From IMG/VR virus record IMGVR_UViG_3300030419_007695, positions 1 through 20,233 of that record: DNA of 20,233 bases, one strand, 5' to 3'. This document shows, in pieces, positions 1-8,226 of this stretch; position 1 is the first letter of the stretch, and the number at the start of each line of letters is the position of its first letter. The DNA comes from a virus. The notes under the pieces are model-generated. The model ran no database searches. It was not told where the DNA came from and saw nothing but the letters and a program-made list of their open reading frames with translations. The translations under genes were made by a program, and so were the position numbers.

Positions 1-695
1 TGAACCCCATATGGATATGCATTAAATGCTCTACAGTAAACCTCTGGTCCAGAAGCACCCGAAATTCCAATATTAGGTGATTTCATTATCCTCATTTCTG
101 CACTATAACCACCGATATGATCGTTACCTATAGCACCCAAACCACCGACTGGTGCAGGATTCCCTTTTGGATTTTTGTAAATAAAATCAAGAATAAAAGT
201 GTCCCCACCATAATGAGTTATTGTGTGATTACTTTCAGTTGCTCTGTCGATAACATTAAAATCACCTCGCAGAATAGTCTCTTTTACACCAGTTCCATTA
301 TTTAATAATTGTAAATCATAATAATTTCTTCCTACCGGCAAATTATAAGTTGTTTTTGCGTCGAGTTCCAGGTGAATAGCTCCTGCAGTATTTCCGTCAT
401 TTACAACAATTCCGCCGGTATGAGAACCAACCACAGCATAATTAATATTTGTCCAATCTTCGTATGTTGCACCCGTTCTACCAAAACAACCAGCAGGAAA
501 AGCCTCTGTTAATGCAGCTAATATTCCTGTTGATGATTTTGATCTTCTTATATGCATAGTCGCAGTATAATCAGATCCATCACCCAGTGCATTTAAATTT
601 ATAGTGTCCCCGGTCGGACCGGTATGCACATAATTTAAATAAAACTGATCGCCTTTTATTGCAGTCAAATCGTAATTAGAAATATCTACCGACAT
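1..695 (-). CDS. Phage structural protein with tandem BppU-like domains (3' end outside window)
   Basis: The open frame begins with ATG at 695 and runs off the window edge, giving 231 residues with no stop. A purine-rich SD (AAGGA) lies about 8 bases before the ATG. Residues 9-58 and 156-211 look like two copies of one domain: each has a (K/G)GDxF hydrophobic strand, a PxG turn, then a DY/GYxAxM(H/R)I strand followed by a short S/K-rich stretch. Residues 107-150 supply the rest of the first copy (LELDAKTTYNLPVG, then YYDLQL and GDFNV). This pattern resembles the N-terminal domain of baseplate upper proteins (BppU/DUF2479) and related marine phage virion proteins; that link is from memory. It follows thyX with a 20-base gap but has its own late promoter motif at 717-724, which fits a late structural gene. 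Its exact place in the virion cannot be told. Confidence 0.7.
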   Translation of the reverse strand, partial: MSVDISNYDLTAIKGDQFYLNYVHTGPTGDTINLNALGDGSDYTATMHIRRSKSSTGILAALTEAFPAGCFGRTGATYEDWTNINYAVVGSHTGGIVVNDGNTAGAIHLELDAKTTYNLPVGRNYYDLQLLNNGTGVKETILRGDFNVIDRATESNHTITHYGGDTFILDFIYKNPKGNPAPVGGLGAIGNDHIGGYSAEMRIMKSPNIGISGASGPEVYCRAFNAYPYGV

Positions 696-715
696 TAGTT
701 TTCCTTTTAGTTACC

Positions 716-1435
716 TTATTTATTGGTAAGACATTTCCAACAATAAGGAAATAGCGGAGAAATTAAATTACCTATTTCCTTTGCATACTGTCTAATTTCC
801 CACTGTGCGTGGTCGTCTATTCTTTGAGAATAAAATCTAGCATATGCAGCCAAACTTCCAGTCCAATACCATTCTGTGTACATTCCCTGTGGTAACACAA
901 ATCTAGCCTGTTCTGGTGCAACTCCATTTTCCAATAATTGATTATAGGTGTACATACAAACTTTAATAGCATTTTCATAGCCCAATTCTGTTTCTTGATC
1001 TATTGAAACAAAATCCTCGCTACCCTGTTTCACTTGATCTTTAGGCTTTCCTCTCCAGTTTGGGTAGTAAAAATCTGGTTCAAAAGAAACATAACGACGA
1101 GAAATTTCATTCTCAACGAATCCAGCTTTATGCTTAAAAAATTGAGTACGAATTGACACTGGTGCTTTAATCCGCAGAGTAATCTGAGGATGGGCAAAAG
1201 GTGTCCAATGATTATTATCTGCGAGAAACTTTACCAGATTTCTATCTTTATCACAAAGTTCTTTAAATTCATCATGAACCCATCCTGGTATAGATCCTTG
1301 TATCTTTGAATAACCAACTTCGTTAAAACACCATTCGGTTTCCTTATTAAAAGAAACCCTTGCTGCATTACAAACAGTCAAATCAGAACCCATATGATCA
1401 ACATATTCAACAAAGCCTTTATTTAATACTTTCAC
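716..1435 (-). CDS. thyX: Flavin-dependent thymidylate synthase ThyX
   Basis: ThyX methylates dUMP to dTMP using methylene-tetrahydrofolate and reduced FAD. Family landmarks, numbered from the upstream ATG at 1447, are DHMGSD near residue 17, the substrate-binding region at 105-119 (KHK, then NEISRRY), GVAPEQAR at 175-182, LPQGMYTEWYW at 185-195 and AQWEIRQYA at 214-222. The classical RHR-x7-S signature is changed to KHK-x8-S. Two starts are possible. ATG at 1447 has no clear SD. GTG at 1435 has GGAG six bases upstream and overlaps the primase stop as GTGA, the 4-base overlap used elsewhere here, so I prefer it (239 aa; 243 aa from the ATG). It is the last gene of the replication operon and complements the dUTPase at its head. 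Confidence 0.93.
   Translation of the reverse strand: MKVLNKGFVEYVDHMGSDLTVCNAARVSFNKETEWCFNEVGYSKIQGSIPGWVHDEFKELCDKDRNLVKFLADNNHWTPFAHPQITLRIKAPVSIRTQFFKHKAGFVENEISRRYVSFEPDFYYPNWRGKPKDQVKQGSEDFVSIDQETELGYENAIKVCMYTYNQLLENGVAPEQARFVLPQGMYTEWYWTGSLAAYARFYSQRIDDHAQWEIRQYAKEIGNLISPLFPYCWKCLTNK
717..724 (-). promoter_or_regulatory. T4-type late promoter motif (AATAAATA)
   Basis: On the minus strand this reads AATAAATA, 7 of 8 matches to the T4 late -10 element TATAAATA. It sits in the last codons of thyX, 21 bases before the ATG of the structural gene at 695. That spacing is nearly the same as for the motifs before the two fibre genes at 10570 and 13511. The region is AT-rich, so chance remains possible. 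Confidence 0.5.
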
Positions 1436-2478
1436 GCTTTTCTCCATGAATTTAATTTCAGAGTTGCTTCCAAGCCAGAAAACGTATTATCATCGATGAT
1501 TCTTTTAATTTCAGCTGAAGTTTTACGATAAATCATATCATTTATATCTTTATCTTTTATATCACTAGGCCAGATGCAAACTTTATTTCCTGCTTTAATT
1601 AGTTTTTCATTGTATTTGATAATTTGAACATTTCTTGGTTCATTATCCAGAACATAAACCAATTCACTATCTTTAAATCTGGCAGGAATATTATCGATAG
1701 CTCCAGCTCCAACTATAGCCACCGTATTCGATATAAACAAAGAATCTATTGGTCCTTCTACAACATAAATCCTTTTCTTTGGATTTGCTCTCCACAAACC
1801 ATACCACAATCTGTCTATAGACTTGTCTGCCTTAACAGTAATATATCTCAAAGTGCTTCTTGCGTTCACTTCACCTTTCATGGTCAAAACTCTACCTTGA
1901 GCACCAACAACATTTCCAGCCTTATTGAAAATTGGAATAACCAATCTAGGATCATATGTTATATCATTATAATCCGGATCTAGTAATTTAGCATATTTAC
2001 CATAATTATCTGTATAATACAATAAATCCCATCGTTTCTTTGGAATTTTTCTTATTTCTGCAAATTTAACTGCAACATGATTTGCTGGCAAATCTTTAAT
2101 ACAAGTCAAAGGTTTCAATAAATCTTGTTTCTTGTTAAACTCTGGTTTTTTCATCAAAGATATCATCTCATTCTCTCCTAATGGTTTTTTCTTTGGAACA
2201 TTATTTTCCTTCCAAACTTCTAAGGAATACTCTTTTAGGAGAGAAGGATTTACTTGTTCTATGAAATTATAAAGGTCTGATGCGTAACCACAATTGTGGC
2301 ACTTCACCAAATATTTATTATCCTTTTCATAAAAATAAAACCTTGTTTTTGTTTTTTTCTTTTTAGAATCGCCACATAAAGCACATCTACAATTTGCAAG
2401 ATTCTCCTTTTTCCAGGAAAACATTTCAAGTTGAGTTGAAACTATATTAATATATTTTTTATCAATGTAAGCAGGCAA
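1432..2478 (-). CDS. 61: DNA primase, T4 gp61-like (DnaG type)
   Basis: Makes the RNA primers for lagging-strand synthesis together with the hexameric helicase encoded just upstream. Numbering is from a TTG at 2490. A zinc-binding domain has Cys36/Cys39 (CALCGD) and Cys64/Cys67 (CHNCGY). A middle part has PRLVIPIFN and GAQGR (181-200). The TOPRIM core has VVEGPIDSLF (Glu246, Asp249), LDNEPRN at 281-287 and DINDMI at 315-320. EGPIDSLF, LDNEPR and the DxNDMI segment match T4 gp61 closely as I recall it. No ATG opens the frame. The TTG at 2478 is best: GGAG lies six bases upstream within the end of the helicase gene, and the following PAYID aligns with PWID near the T4 N-terminus. That gives 348 aa, 2 bases after the helicase stop. 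The 3' end overlaps thyX. Confidence 0.92.
   Translation of the reverse strand: MPAYIDKKYINIVSTQLEMFSWKKENLANCRCALCGDSKKKKTKTRFYFYEKDNKYLVKCHNCGYASDLYNFIEQVNPSLLKEYSLEVWKENNVPKKKPLGENEMISLMKKPEFNKKQDLLKPLTCIKDLPANHVAVKFAEIRKIPKKRWDLLYYTDNYGKYAKLLDPDYNDITYDPRLVIPIFNKAGNVVGAQGRVLTMKGEVNARSTLRYITVKADKSIDRLWYGLWRANPKKRIYVVEGPIDSLFISNTVAIVGAGAIDNIPARFKDSELVYVLDNEPRNVQIIKYNEKLIKAGNKVCIWPSDIKDKDINDMIYRKTSAEIKRIIDDNTFSGLEATLKLNSWRKA
1442..1445 (-). promoter_or_regulatory. SD (GGAG) favouring the GTG start of thyX
   Basis: GGAG ends six bases before GTG at 1435. The upstream in-frame ATG at 1447 has no comparable SD. The GTG also overlaps the primase TGA by 4 bases, so this site argues for the shorter ThyX. 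Confidence 0.55.
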
Positions 2479-2480
2479 AA

Positions 2481-3887
2481 TTAACTCCAAGCAGCGAAAT
2501 CGTCTTTCGATTTATTAAATTTACTACTAAAAGAAACATCAAATCCAGAACCGGCTTTTTCTTCTGATGTCTGGTTTGATTGAATTAATCCATCCTGTTC
2601 ACTTATATCAATATCAGATAATTTCATTTTACCTCTATTAATACCTAAAATAAATTTTCTATTTATTGCAGGATCATTATATCGATTCTTCAGTTGCTTA
2701 ACCATGATTTGTCCCTGAGATTCCAGTTCTTCTGTGGAAATCAATGCAAGCATAAAGTCTGCAGTAGCTGGAAGACCAAAAGATTCACTGGTATCCTCAA
2801 GTCCCATATCACTATTATTAAATCCCTGTCGATTTACCTGAGTAGCAGAAAATATCGGGACTGATTTTTCTACTGCAAGACCACGAAGTTCCTCTGCAAT
2901 AGCCTTAATATAAGTATAGGAATTTGAACTACCATTATTTTTAAGTCTAGAAGAAGTACAAATATTCAAATAATCAACAAAGATAATGTCCGGCTTAAAC
3001 TTCTTCTTTAGCCAGAGTTCATCCAACAAATTCCTAAAATGCACAACACTTGCAGAAGAAGTTGGATATTCTTTTACAATTAACTTACCTTTAACGTGCT
3101 CAGAAACTTTCTTAAGTTTTGTTCTATAAACTTCTCTTGGCAAATCTCTAACTTCATCTATTGTTATATCAAAAAGATTAGCATCAATTCTTTCTGCAAT
3201 CCTCTCTTCTGCCATCTCACATGTAATATAAAGAACATTCATATTTTGAGACAAACATCCTGCCGCATGATGACAAAGAAACAATGATTTACCAACTCCA
3301 GTTCCTGCCATAATAATGTTTAATGTTTTCTGCGGAGTACCACCATTTGTAATCCTGTTGAAGAAATCGAGATCGAACGGAATCTTGTTTTCAACTTTAT
3401 GGTAGAAATCATACCGATCATCTGCATCTTCAATATAATCATGTCCAATGTGAGCATCAAACGAAACCGACAAAGCATCAGACAGAATATTAGGAATAGC
3501 ATTTGCAGTATTAATCTCAGACTTTCCATCAATAATATGAATTGATTCCATTATCGCATTATAAACTGCCTTATCTTTACAATAAGTTTCAGTTTCATTT
3601 ACCAACCAATCCTGATCTGTAGTTTTATCTACAGAAAAATTTTCTATAGTCTCCTGACAAATCTTAAAAGTCTCTTCATTCAAATCCGTCCTTTTCTCAA
3701 GAGAAACTAATATAGCATCCTTCGATGGGATAGAATTGTATTCGCGGATAAACGTAGAAATTATCCTAAATATAATCTTGTCTGAAAAATTATCAAAATA
3801 TTTCTCCTGCAAAAAAGGAGAAACTTTTCTAGAATATTTTTCGTTGTATGCTAAATTAGAAAGAATAATCTTAGGCAGTTCACTCAT
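2481..3887 (-). CDS. 41: Replicative DNA helicase, T4 gp41-like (DnaB superfamily)
   Basis: Hexameric 5'-3' helicase that opens the replication fork and recruits primase. The N-terminal part (about 1-140) is helical. The RecA-type motor follows: Walker A AGTGVGKS at 195-202, the H1a-like [15 protein letters not shown] at 221-235, Walker [11 protein letters not shown] at 301-310, SATQVNRQG at 348-356 and KNRYND at 401-406, the likely arginine-finger region (numbering from the TTG at 3890). About 50 Ser/Lys-rich residues form the tail. A TTG at 3890 extends the frame by one codon, but ATG at 3887 is the natural start (468 aa). It overlaps the UvsX stop by 8 bases. In T4, gene 40 lies between uvsX and 41; it is absent here. 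Confidence 0.94.
   Translation of the reverse strand: MSELPKIILSNLAYNEKYSRKVSPFLQEKYFDNFSDKIIFRIISTFIREYNSIPSKDAILVSLEKRTDLNEETFKICQETIENFSVDKTTDQDWLVNETETYCKDKAVYNAIMESIHIIDGKSEINTANAIPNILSDALSVSFDAHIGHDYIEDADDRYDFYHKVENKIPFDLDFFNRITNGGTPQKTLNIIMAGTGVGKSLFLCHHAAGCLSQNMNVLYITCEMAEERIAERIDANLFDITIDEVRDLPREVYRTKLKKVSEHVKGKLIVKEYPTSSASVVHFRNLLDELWLKKKFKPDIIFVDYLNICTSSRLKNNGSSNSYTYIKAIAEELRGLAVEKSVPIFSATQVNRQGFNNSDMGLEDTSESFGLPATADFMLALISTEELESQGQIMVKQLKNRYNDPAINRKFILGINRGKMKLSDIDISEQDGLIQSNQTSEEKAGSGFDVSFSSKFNKSKDDFAAWS
2485..2488 (-). promoter_or_regulatory. SD (GGAG) deciding the TTG start of primase
   Basis: GGAG lies inside the last Trp and Ser codons of the helicase gene, and TTG at 2478 follows six bases later. 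The other in-frame TTG at 2490 lies upstream of it and has no SD. The arrangement suggests translation coupled to the helicase. Confidence 0.6.
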
Positions 3888-4920
3888 CAACCGAACTTTC
3901 TGGTGTTATTTCACCGTACATAAATTCTGTTCTTGCTGCATCATCCAGCTTCTTCATAACGTCTTCAGTAAAGTACTTCTCTGGATCTTTATATACATGT
4001 TTCTCGAACACTTTACTTCCATCAGGAAACTCATATCTTGTTGAAACTTTCTTGATTATATCATATTTTTCAGCAAGAGTCAATAGTCCATAATAAGGAT
4101 CGAGTCCAGTATCGTAATGAAGCATTACATCTACCATAGAATTTTCTTTAGTAAGTCTAGACTTATAGAGCTTACAATGAATGATATTACCAATCACATC
4201 AGTTCCTTCTTTAACTTTCTTCTTTGAAAGGTATATGATAGTAGATGCTGCATATTTAAGTCCAGCACCTCCGCTCATTTCTTTTGTTGGGAACATAGAA
4301 CCCATAGAAGCATATGTGTGGTTTGTCATTACCATAGGAATTCCAGCAGCACCCAATTTAAGAGTAAGAACTCTGAAAGTTGCTTTGATAACTTGAGCGC
4401 GAGTCATGTCACGGGTTGTCTTACCATCTGCAGTATCATTCATTTCCTTTTCTGTAGAAAGCATACCAAGAGAATCCAAAACAATCATCATTGGTTTCTT
4501 TTCAGATTTTGGAGAATCATTATACTTATCAACAATATTAATAGCCTGATGTCTAAATTCTTCTACAGTAGAAACAGGCATAATTGCAACCCTCTTTGCA
4601 TCTATACCCCTACCCCTTACCATGTCAGAAGTTACAGCTTGCTCCGAATCGAAGTATAAAACAACACCATCAGGCCTGTCACGCAAAAATTTAGCAACAA
4701 CCCCCAAGGTAAAGTACGTTTTTCCTGTGGCAGACTCTCCTGCAAGAGCAATGATTTTATTATCAGGTATGCCACCGTGAATAGAACCACTAAGGATAGC
4801 GTTAAAAATATAGCATCCAGTATCAACGAAACCACTAATGTCAGATCCTCGTATGCCATCATCGACAATGCTTGCATATTTATTACCGCTTTCTTTTATT
4901 AAATTATTTAAAAAATCCAT
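3880..4920 (-). CDS. uvsX: UvsX recombinase (RecA/Rad51 family)
   Basis: Strand-exchange ATPase that coats single-stranded DNA and drives recombination-dependent replication and repair. Visible motifs: Walker A GESATGKT at 61-68 (closer to bacterial RecA than the T4 version GPSKSFKS as I recall it), DSEQA at 91-95 with the likely catalytic Glu, Walker [10 protein letters not shown] at 144-152, MVMTNHTY at 196-203, and the loop-2 area [12 protein letters not shown] at 215-226. The tail is acidic and ends in SSVDE, as in RecA proteins whose tails regulate DNA access. It is 346 aa, less than the roughly 390 aa of T4 UvsX. The ATG has a strong SD (GAGGAG, 5 bases away) and follows the polymerase stop by 9 bases. 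The next gene, the helicase, overlaps it. Confidence 0.94.
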   Translation of the reverse strand: MDFLNNLIKESGNKYASIVDDGIRGSDISGFVDTGCYIFNAILSGSIHGGIPDNKIIALAGESATGKTYFTLGVVAKFLRDRPDGVVLYFDSEQAVTSDMVRGRGIDAKRVAIMPVSTVEEFRHQAINIVDKYNDSPKSEKKPMMIVLDSLGMLSTEKEMNDTADGKTTRDMTRAQVIKATFRVLTLKLGAAGIPMVMTNHTYASMGSMFPTKEMSGGAGLKYAASTIIYLSKKKVKEGTDVIGNIIHCKLYKSRLTKENSMVDVMLHYDTGLDPYYGLLTLAEKYDIIKKVSTRYEFPDGSKVFEKHVYKDPEKYFTEDVMKKLDDAARTEFMYGEITPESSVDE

Positions 4921-4929
4921 ATGTTCTCC

Positions 4930-7476
4930 TCAAATAAATAAATCTTCTAAAGTACTAATCTTTTCTGCTTTCCAACCAATAACATCCAATATATTTTTCA
5001 ATGGTTCCAAAAAACTAGTATTAAATTGCTTTTCGTAGTTAACATAAGAATCCAAGCCAAATTCATCAGGAACAGAAGTCTTAAAAGAAATTACCTGATC
5101 ACCCTTTGGACCTGAAACTGGATTTGGTTGATTGAGATAAATAAATTTCACTTTATCTCCTTCATAGATAGTCTCATATTTCCTAGTCAATTTTAATTGT
5201 TTCAATTTTCTATTATACAATAAAGCACCCTTGACCGCAATCGGAGTCCCCTTGATGTAAATATCCGTATCACATGAATATTTCTTTAGACTAGAAACAC
5301 CACGGGGAAATGCTATTTCTTCAGGTGTACTATTATAGAATTCTTCTTTGAAGTCCACAATCAAATTTTGGATAGTCCCTTCATCTGTTGTGAGAATCAA
5401 TCGAATACACTCTTTTAGTTTTTCACGAACAATCCCAGGAGTAGAACTGCGAGTCGTCTCGATACCCATGATCTTTAGCTTAGGCTTCTCATAGCGAACT
5501 CCTTCACTGTCCCAGACATTAAGCATATACCTTTTCTTTGCAGTCCAAATACCACTCTCTGCAATAACCTCTCTACCCATAATCATTTTGTTTTGATATG
5601 CAGACATTAACTCAGAAAGTTCTTCATATTTCTTTTCTATGAATGGGATAATTATTTTTTCTGATGCTTTGTCGAGGAAGTTTGTGATCTTTTCCACATT
5701 AGATCCATCAGGGATAAACTTATCCACAAGATTCCCAAGCCTAAGGTAAACAGAATCGGTGTCAGATGCCACAACATAGTCATAATCTTCAGTCCCTATA
5801 TGTTCATTTAAAAATTCGTTTAGTTTATCTGCAATCCAACGAATGCTTAACTGTCCAGAAGTTGTAATCGCTTCTGCCATATCAACATCATAATATCTAA
5901 AATACTGATTACCAATAGCACCATAAGCGGAGTTCAATTGAATCTTTCTAACCAACTGAAAATTATGATACTTAGTAATCTCATAATCTAAATCGGGGTT
6001 ATTAGGATCCTTTTCCTTCCTTTTCTGACACTCAATCATTTTCTTCTTGAACATACTACGCTCTTCATACATCTTCTCCATCAACTCTGGAAGAAAACCA
6101 TAGAAGTCTTTTGTATAGCATGTGCCGTTTGCAGCAACTGAGTATCCCATAGATTTCATCTGTCCTAGATTCTCGTAACAAGCCTTGCCATACAAATTGT
6201 CAGGTCCCTTAAGAATATTATCTGGACCGACACCGAAAGATAAATCCGAGTGTTCCTTATGAAGTGTCTCTGGAGAAATATTATACTGCATGATCAAGTG
6301 TGGGTACAGAGAATTCAAGTCAAAGGAAACAACCCACTCATGTCGTCCTACTATAGGATCTTTTACATAAGCACCCACATACTGATCATTCTTCTGTCCA
6401 CCCTTCTTTGGAGGAATTACAATATTTTTTTCACGCAAGTAATGATAAATGATCGCATCCCATGTTCGCACTTGAGAGAAAACATCTTCATAATTAACCT
6501 TTGCAGCATATGCAAGAGCCAAGGCAAGTTCTAGTAGTTTTAACTTGGACTCTAGCTGCTGAATAAGTACAACATCCTTGATATTATAATCAATGAACTT
6601 TTGAAAATCTTTTTTGTAAAAATCCTTGATAGAATCATACTCGGAGTATGACAACTTCCTCTCGCCAAGTTCAACAAAGGCAATATGATCAAGTCTATAA
6701 GATTCCTGATTTACATAAGTAAAAGTCTTATACAAATCAAAATAATCTAGAATGGAAATACCCAAAATCTGATAAACCAGATTCTTTTTTCCCTGCTTTT
6801 CGATATACTTATCACGCAATCTTTTCCAAGGAGAAAGTCTCTTTGCATCTTTTGGTTTTAGGACATATTTAATTCTAGAAATCAAATAAGGAATATCAAA
6901 AAACTTGACATTCCACCCAGTAATAACATGAGGAGGATCCAACTCCCACCATTCTATGAATGCAAGAAGAAGATCTTCCTCACGATCAAATTTATAAGTA
7001 AAAGTATTTCTATCGGAATTCTCAAACTGCCCCAATCCAAACACATGAGTTTTTCCTAACATAGAAACAGTAATAGCAATAACCTCTTCTCTAGGTTCTT
7101 CTACACTAGGAAATCCCCCCTCACATGTTGTTTCAATGTCCATATAACAAATTGGAATTTTACTGAAATCATAATCAACTTCTTTTGAAAAATAGTCACC
7201 GATATACTGGTAAACATAATCAGTATTACCGTAAACAGTAAAATTTTGAACACCTGAATATTTACTGACAAAATCTCGACACTCAGAAACCAAACCAGGG
7301 CTAATAGCCTCTACGCAATCACCACTGAGGGTCTTAAATTTTGTTTCGTCTTTAGAAGGAATAAAGAGCGTGGGATGGTACTTATCCACCCTCTTAACTT
7401 CATCGCCATCAGAAAAGCCTCTGTATAAAATACCATCTCCAACCAAAGAGACATTGGTATAGAATTCACCGTTCAT
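4930..7476 (-). CDS. 43: Family B DNA polymerase, T4 gp43-like
   Basis: Replicative polymerase with 3'-5' proofreading. Numbering from the TTG at 7488: Exo I YMDIET (Asp117, Glu119), Exo II GWNVKFFDIPYL (Asn193, Asp198), Exo III YNIKDV (Tyr301, Asp305). Polymerase motif A is DLNSLYP at 390-396, motif B KIQLNSAYGAIGN at 515-527, and motif C SDTDS at 575-579. AKKRYMLN at 650-657 and the KIMGIETTRSSTP block at 672-684 follow. The C-terminus STLEDLFI resembles the clamp-binding tail of T4/RB69 polymerase (SLDFLFG). All catalytic acids are present, so the enzyme should be active. ATG at 7476 is preferred (848 aa): GGAG lies six bases upstream, and MNGEFY matches the T4 N-terminus MKEFY. It precedes uvsX by 9 bases. 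Confidence 0.96.
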   Translation of the reverse strand: MNGEFYTNVSLVGDGILYRGFSDGDEVKRVDKYHPTLFIPSKDETKFKTLSGDCVEAISPGLVSECRDFVSKYSGVQNFTVYGNTDYVYQYIGDYFSKEVDYDFSKIPICYMDIETTCEGGFPSVEEPREEVIAITVSMLGKTHVFGLGQFENSDRNTFTYKFDREEDLLLAFIEWWELDPPHVITGWNVKFFDIPYLISRIKYVLKPKDAKRLSPWKRLRDKYIEKQGKKNLVYQILGISILDYFDLYKTFTYVNQESYRLDHIAFVELGERKLSYSEYDSIKDFYKKDFQKFIDYNIKDVVLIQQLESKLKLLELALALAYAAKVNYEDVFSQVRTWDAIIYHYLREKNIVIPPKKGGQKNDQYVGAYVKDPIVGRHEWVVSFDLNSLYPHLIMQYNISPETLHKEHSDLSFGVGPDNILKGPDNLYGKACYENLGQMKSMGYSVAANGTCYTKDFYGFLPELMEKMYEERSMFKKKMIECQKRKEKDPNNPDLDYEITKYHNFQLVRKIQLNSAYGAIGNQYFRYYDVDMAEAITTSGQLSIRWIADKLNEFLNEHIGTEDYDYVVASDTDSVYLRLGNLVDKFIPDGSNVEKITNFLDKASEKIIIPFIEKKYEELSELMSAYQNKMIMGREVIAESGIWTAKKRYMLNVWDSEGVRYEKPKLKIMGIETTRSSTPGIVREKLKECIRLILTTDEGTIQNLIVDFKEEFYNSTPEEIAFPRGVSSLKKYSCDTDIYIKGTPIAVKGALLYNRKLKQLKLTRKYETIYEGDKVKFIYLNQPNPVSGPKGDQVISFKTSVPDEFGLDSYVNYEKQFNTSFLEPLKNILDVIGWKAEKISTLEDLFI

Positions 7477-7482
7477 TAAAAT

Positions 7483-7486
7483 CTCC
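7483..7486 (-). promoter_or_regulatory. SD (GGAG) deciding the ATG start of DNA polymerase
   Basis: GGAG is followed by six bases and ATG at 7476. The longer frame would begin with TTG at 7488, which overlaps this SD and has no SD of its own. Confidence 0.65.
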
Positions 7487-7505
7487 AATTTTAAGTATTA
7501 TACCA

Positions 7506-7925
7506 TCAATACTCAGTAGAATCAAGAGTTTCTTCGAACAAAAGCAATTGTTCATCCCCAATAGCTCCGGAGTCCTGAACATAATCATCTATATCTGAAA
7601 TTATATCCAGTGGTGTTTTTTCTCCAATGTATGCCGAAAGAAGGACCATGTAGTTAATTACATCAATCACAGTATCATTAAATCCTTCATCCTGAACATG
7701 CATTTTACCAGCAGATAGAAAAGAAGACAGTCTACTCATTTTGTCTGTAATTCTGGTCATAAAACCTTGTTCAGTAGAACAAATGCCCATTGACTCGACT
7801 CTGGTAAAATTAGCAAACGGCTCTAAGCCATCATTTCCGGCATAATCTCTATTTTTTAGACTCATCAAATCTTTTGCTTGCTTGCAAAGTTCGTCGTGAT
7901 ATTCTAATAATTCATTTCGTGTCAT
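7506..7925 (-). CDS. MazG-like / DUF1599-like nucleotide pyrophosphohydrolase-family protein
   Basis: A 139-aa, mostly helical protein. KNRDYAG (24-30), PFANF (36-40), TRITDKMSRLSSFL (57-70) and EGFNDTVIDVINYMVLL (80-96) form the pattern seen in DUF1599 and relatives of the all-alpha NTP pyrophosphohydrolases (MazG, dUTPase-2). Glu80, Asp84 and Asp88 are candidate metal ligands. If active it could hydrolyse a (d)NTP, possibly a damaged or non-canonical one; substrate and activity are not shown. The acidic C-terminal tail contains QLLLF (126-130), which matches the bacterial sliding-clamp pentapeptide QLxLF. ATG overlaps the preceding gene's stop by 4 bases, and the polymerase ATG follows 29 bases after its stop, so it belongs to the replication operon. 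Confidence 0.65.
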   Translation of the reverse strand: MTRNELLEYHDELCKQAKDLMSLKNRDYAGNDGLEPFANFTRVESMGICSTEQGFMTRITDKMSRLSSFLSAGKMHVQDEGFNDTVIDVINYMVLLSAYIGEKTPLDIISDIDDYVQDSGAIGDEQLLLFEETLDSTEY

Positions 7926-8224
7926 ACACTTGCCCCTGATTTGTGGTATCCATTTTTCATAAAAAATTCAAACTCCTCTTCAGTTCCTTTTTTTAATTTA
8001 AAATTCAGTTCTAAAGTAGGATCAATAAAACAATCTGCTCTACAAATACTTACATCATTAGAAAAATATAGATTATTATCTAGTATTCCATCTACGTGTT
8101 TAAGAACTATTCTTGTTGTAGAATCTGGTAAATAATCTATAGCACTACAATAAGCAAAAAATCTATCAACTATTTTACCAGTACCTTCGTTATACAACAA
8201 AAACTCATGTGTTTTTATATCCAC
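7922..8224 (-). CDS. Hypothetical protein, 100 aa
   Basis: I do not recognise this protein. It is 100 aa, without a signal peptide or membrane segment, and looks like a small soluble alpha/beta protein. The first half has alternating hydrophobic residues (HEFLLYNEGTG, then TTRIVLKHVDG), followed by a Cys-containing part (SICRADCFIDP). Residues 73-95 are rich in Lys and Glu. The start is GTG at 8224, with GGAG seven bases upstream and 2 bases from the dUTPase stop. Its stop overlaps the next gene's ATG by 4 bases. Such tight coupling between two nucleotide-metabolism genes argues that it is real, and its position suggests a role in early DNA metabolism. Confidence 0.7.
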   Translation of the reverse strand: MDIKTHEFLLYNEGTGKIVDRFFAYCSAIDYLPDSTTRIVLKHVDGILDNNLYFSNDVSICRADCFIDPTLELNFKLKKGTEEEFEFFMKNGYHKSGASV

Positions 8225-8226
8225 TA

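Noticed and set aside
2288-2299. Perfect 12-base palindrome in the primase gene
   Set aside because: It has no loop and is explained by the codons of the conserved Cys-His-Asn-Cys zinc-binding residues.
2312-2319. AATAAATA on the minus strand inside the primase gene (also at 4877-4884 and 15850-15857)
   Set aside because: These lie within coding sequence, not near a gene start, and match the chance frequency expected in AT-rich DNA.
3880-3890. Head-chaperone gene 40 between uvsX and the helicase, as in T4
   Set aside because: uvsX and the helicase overlap by 8 bases, leaving no room; the gene is simply absent here.
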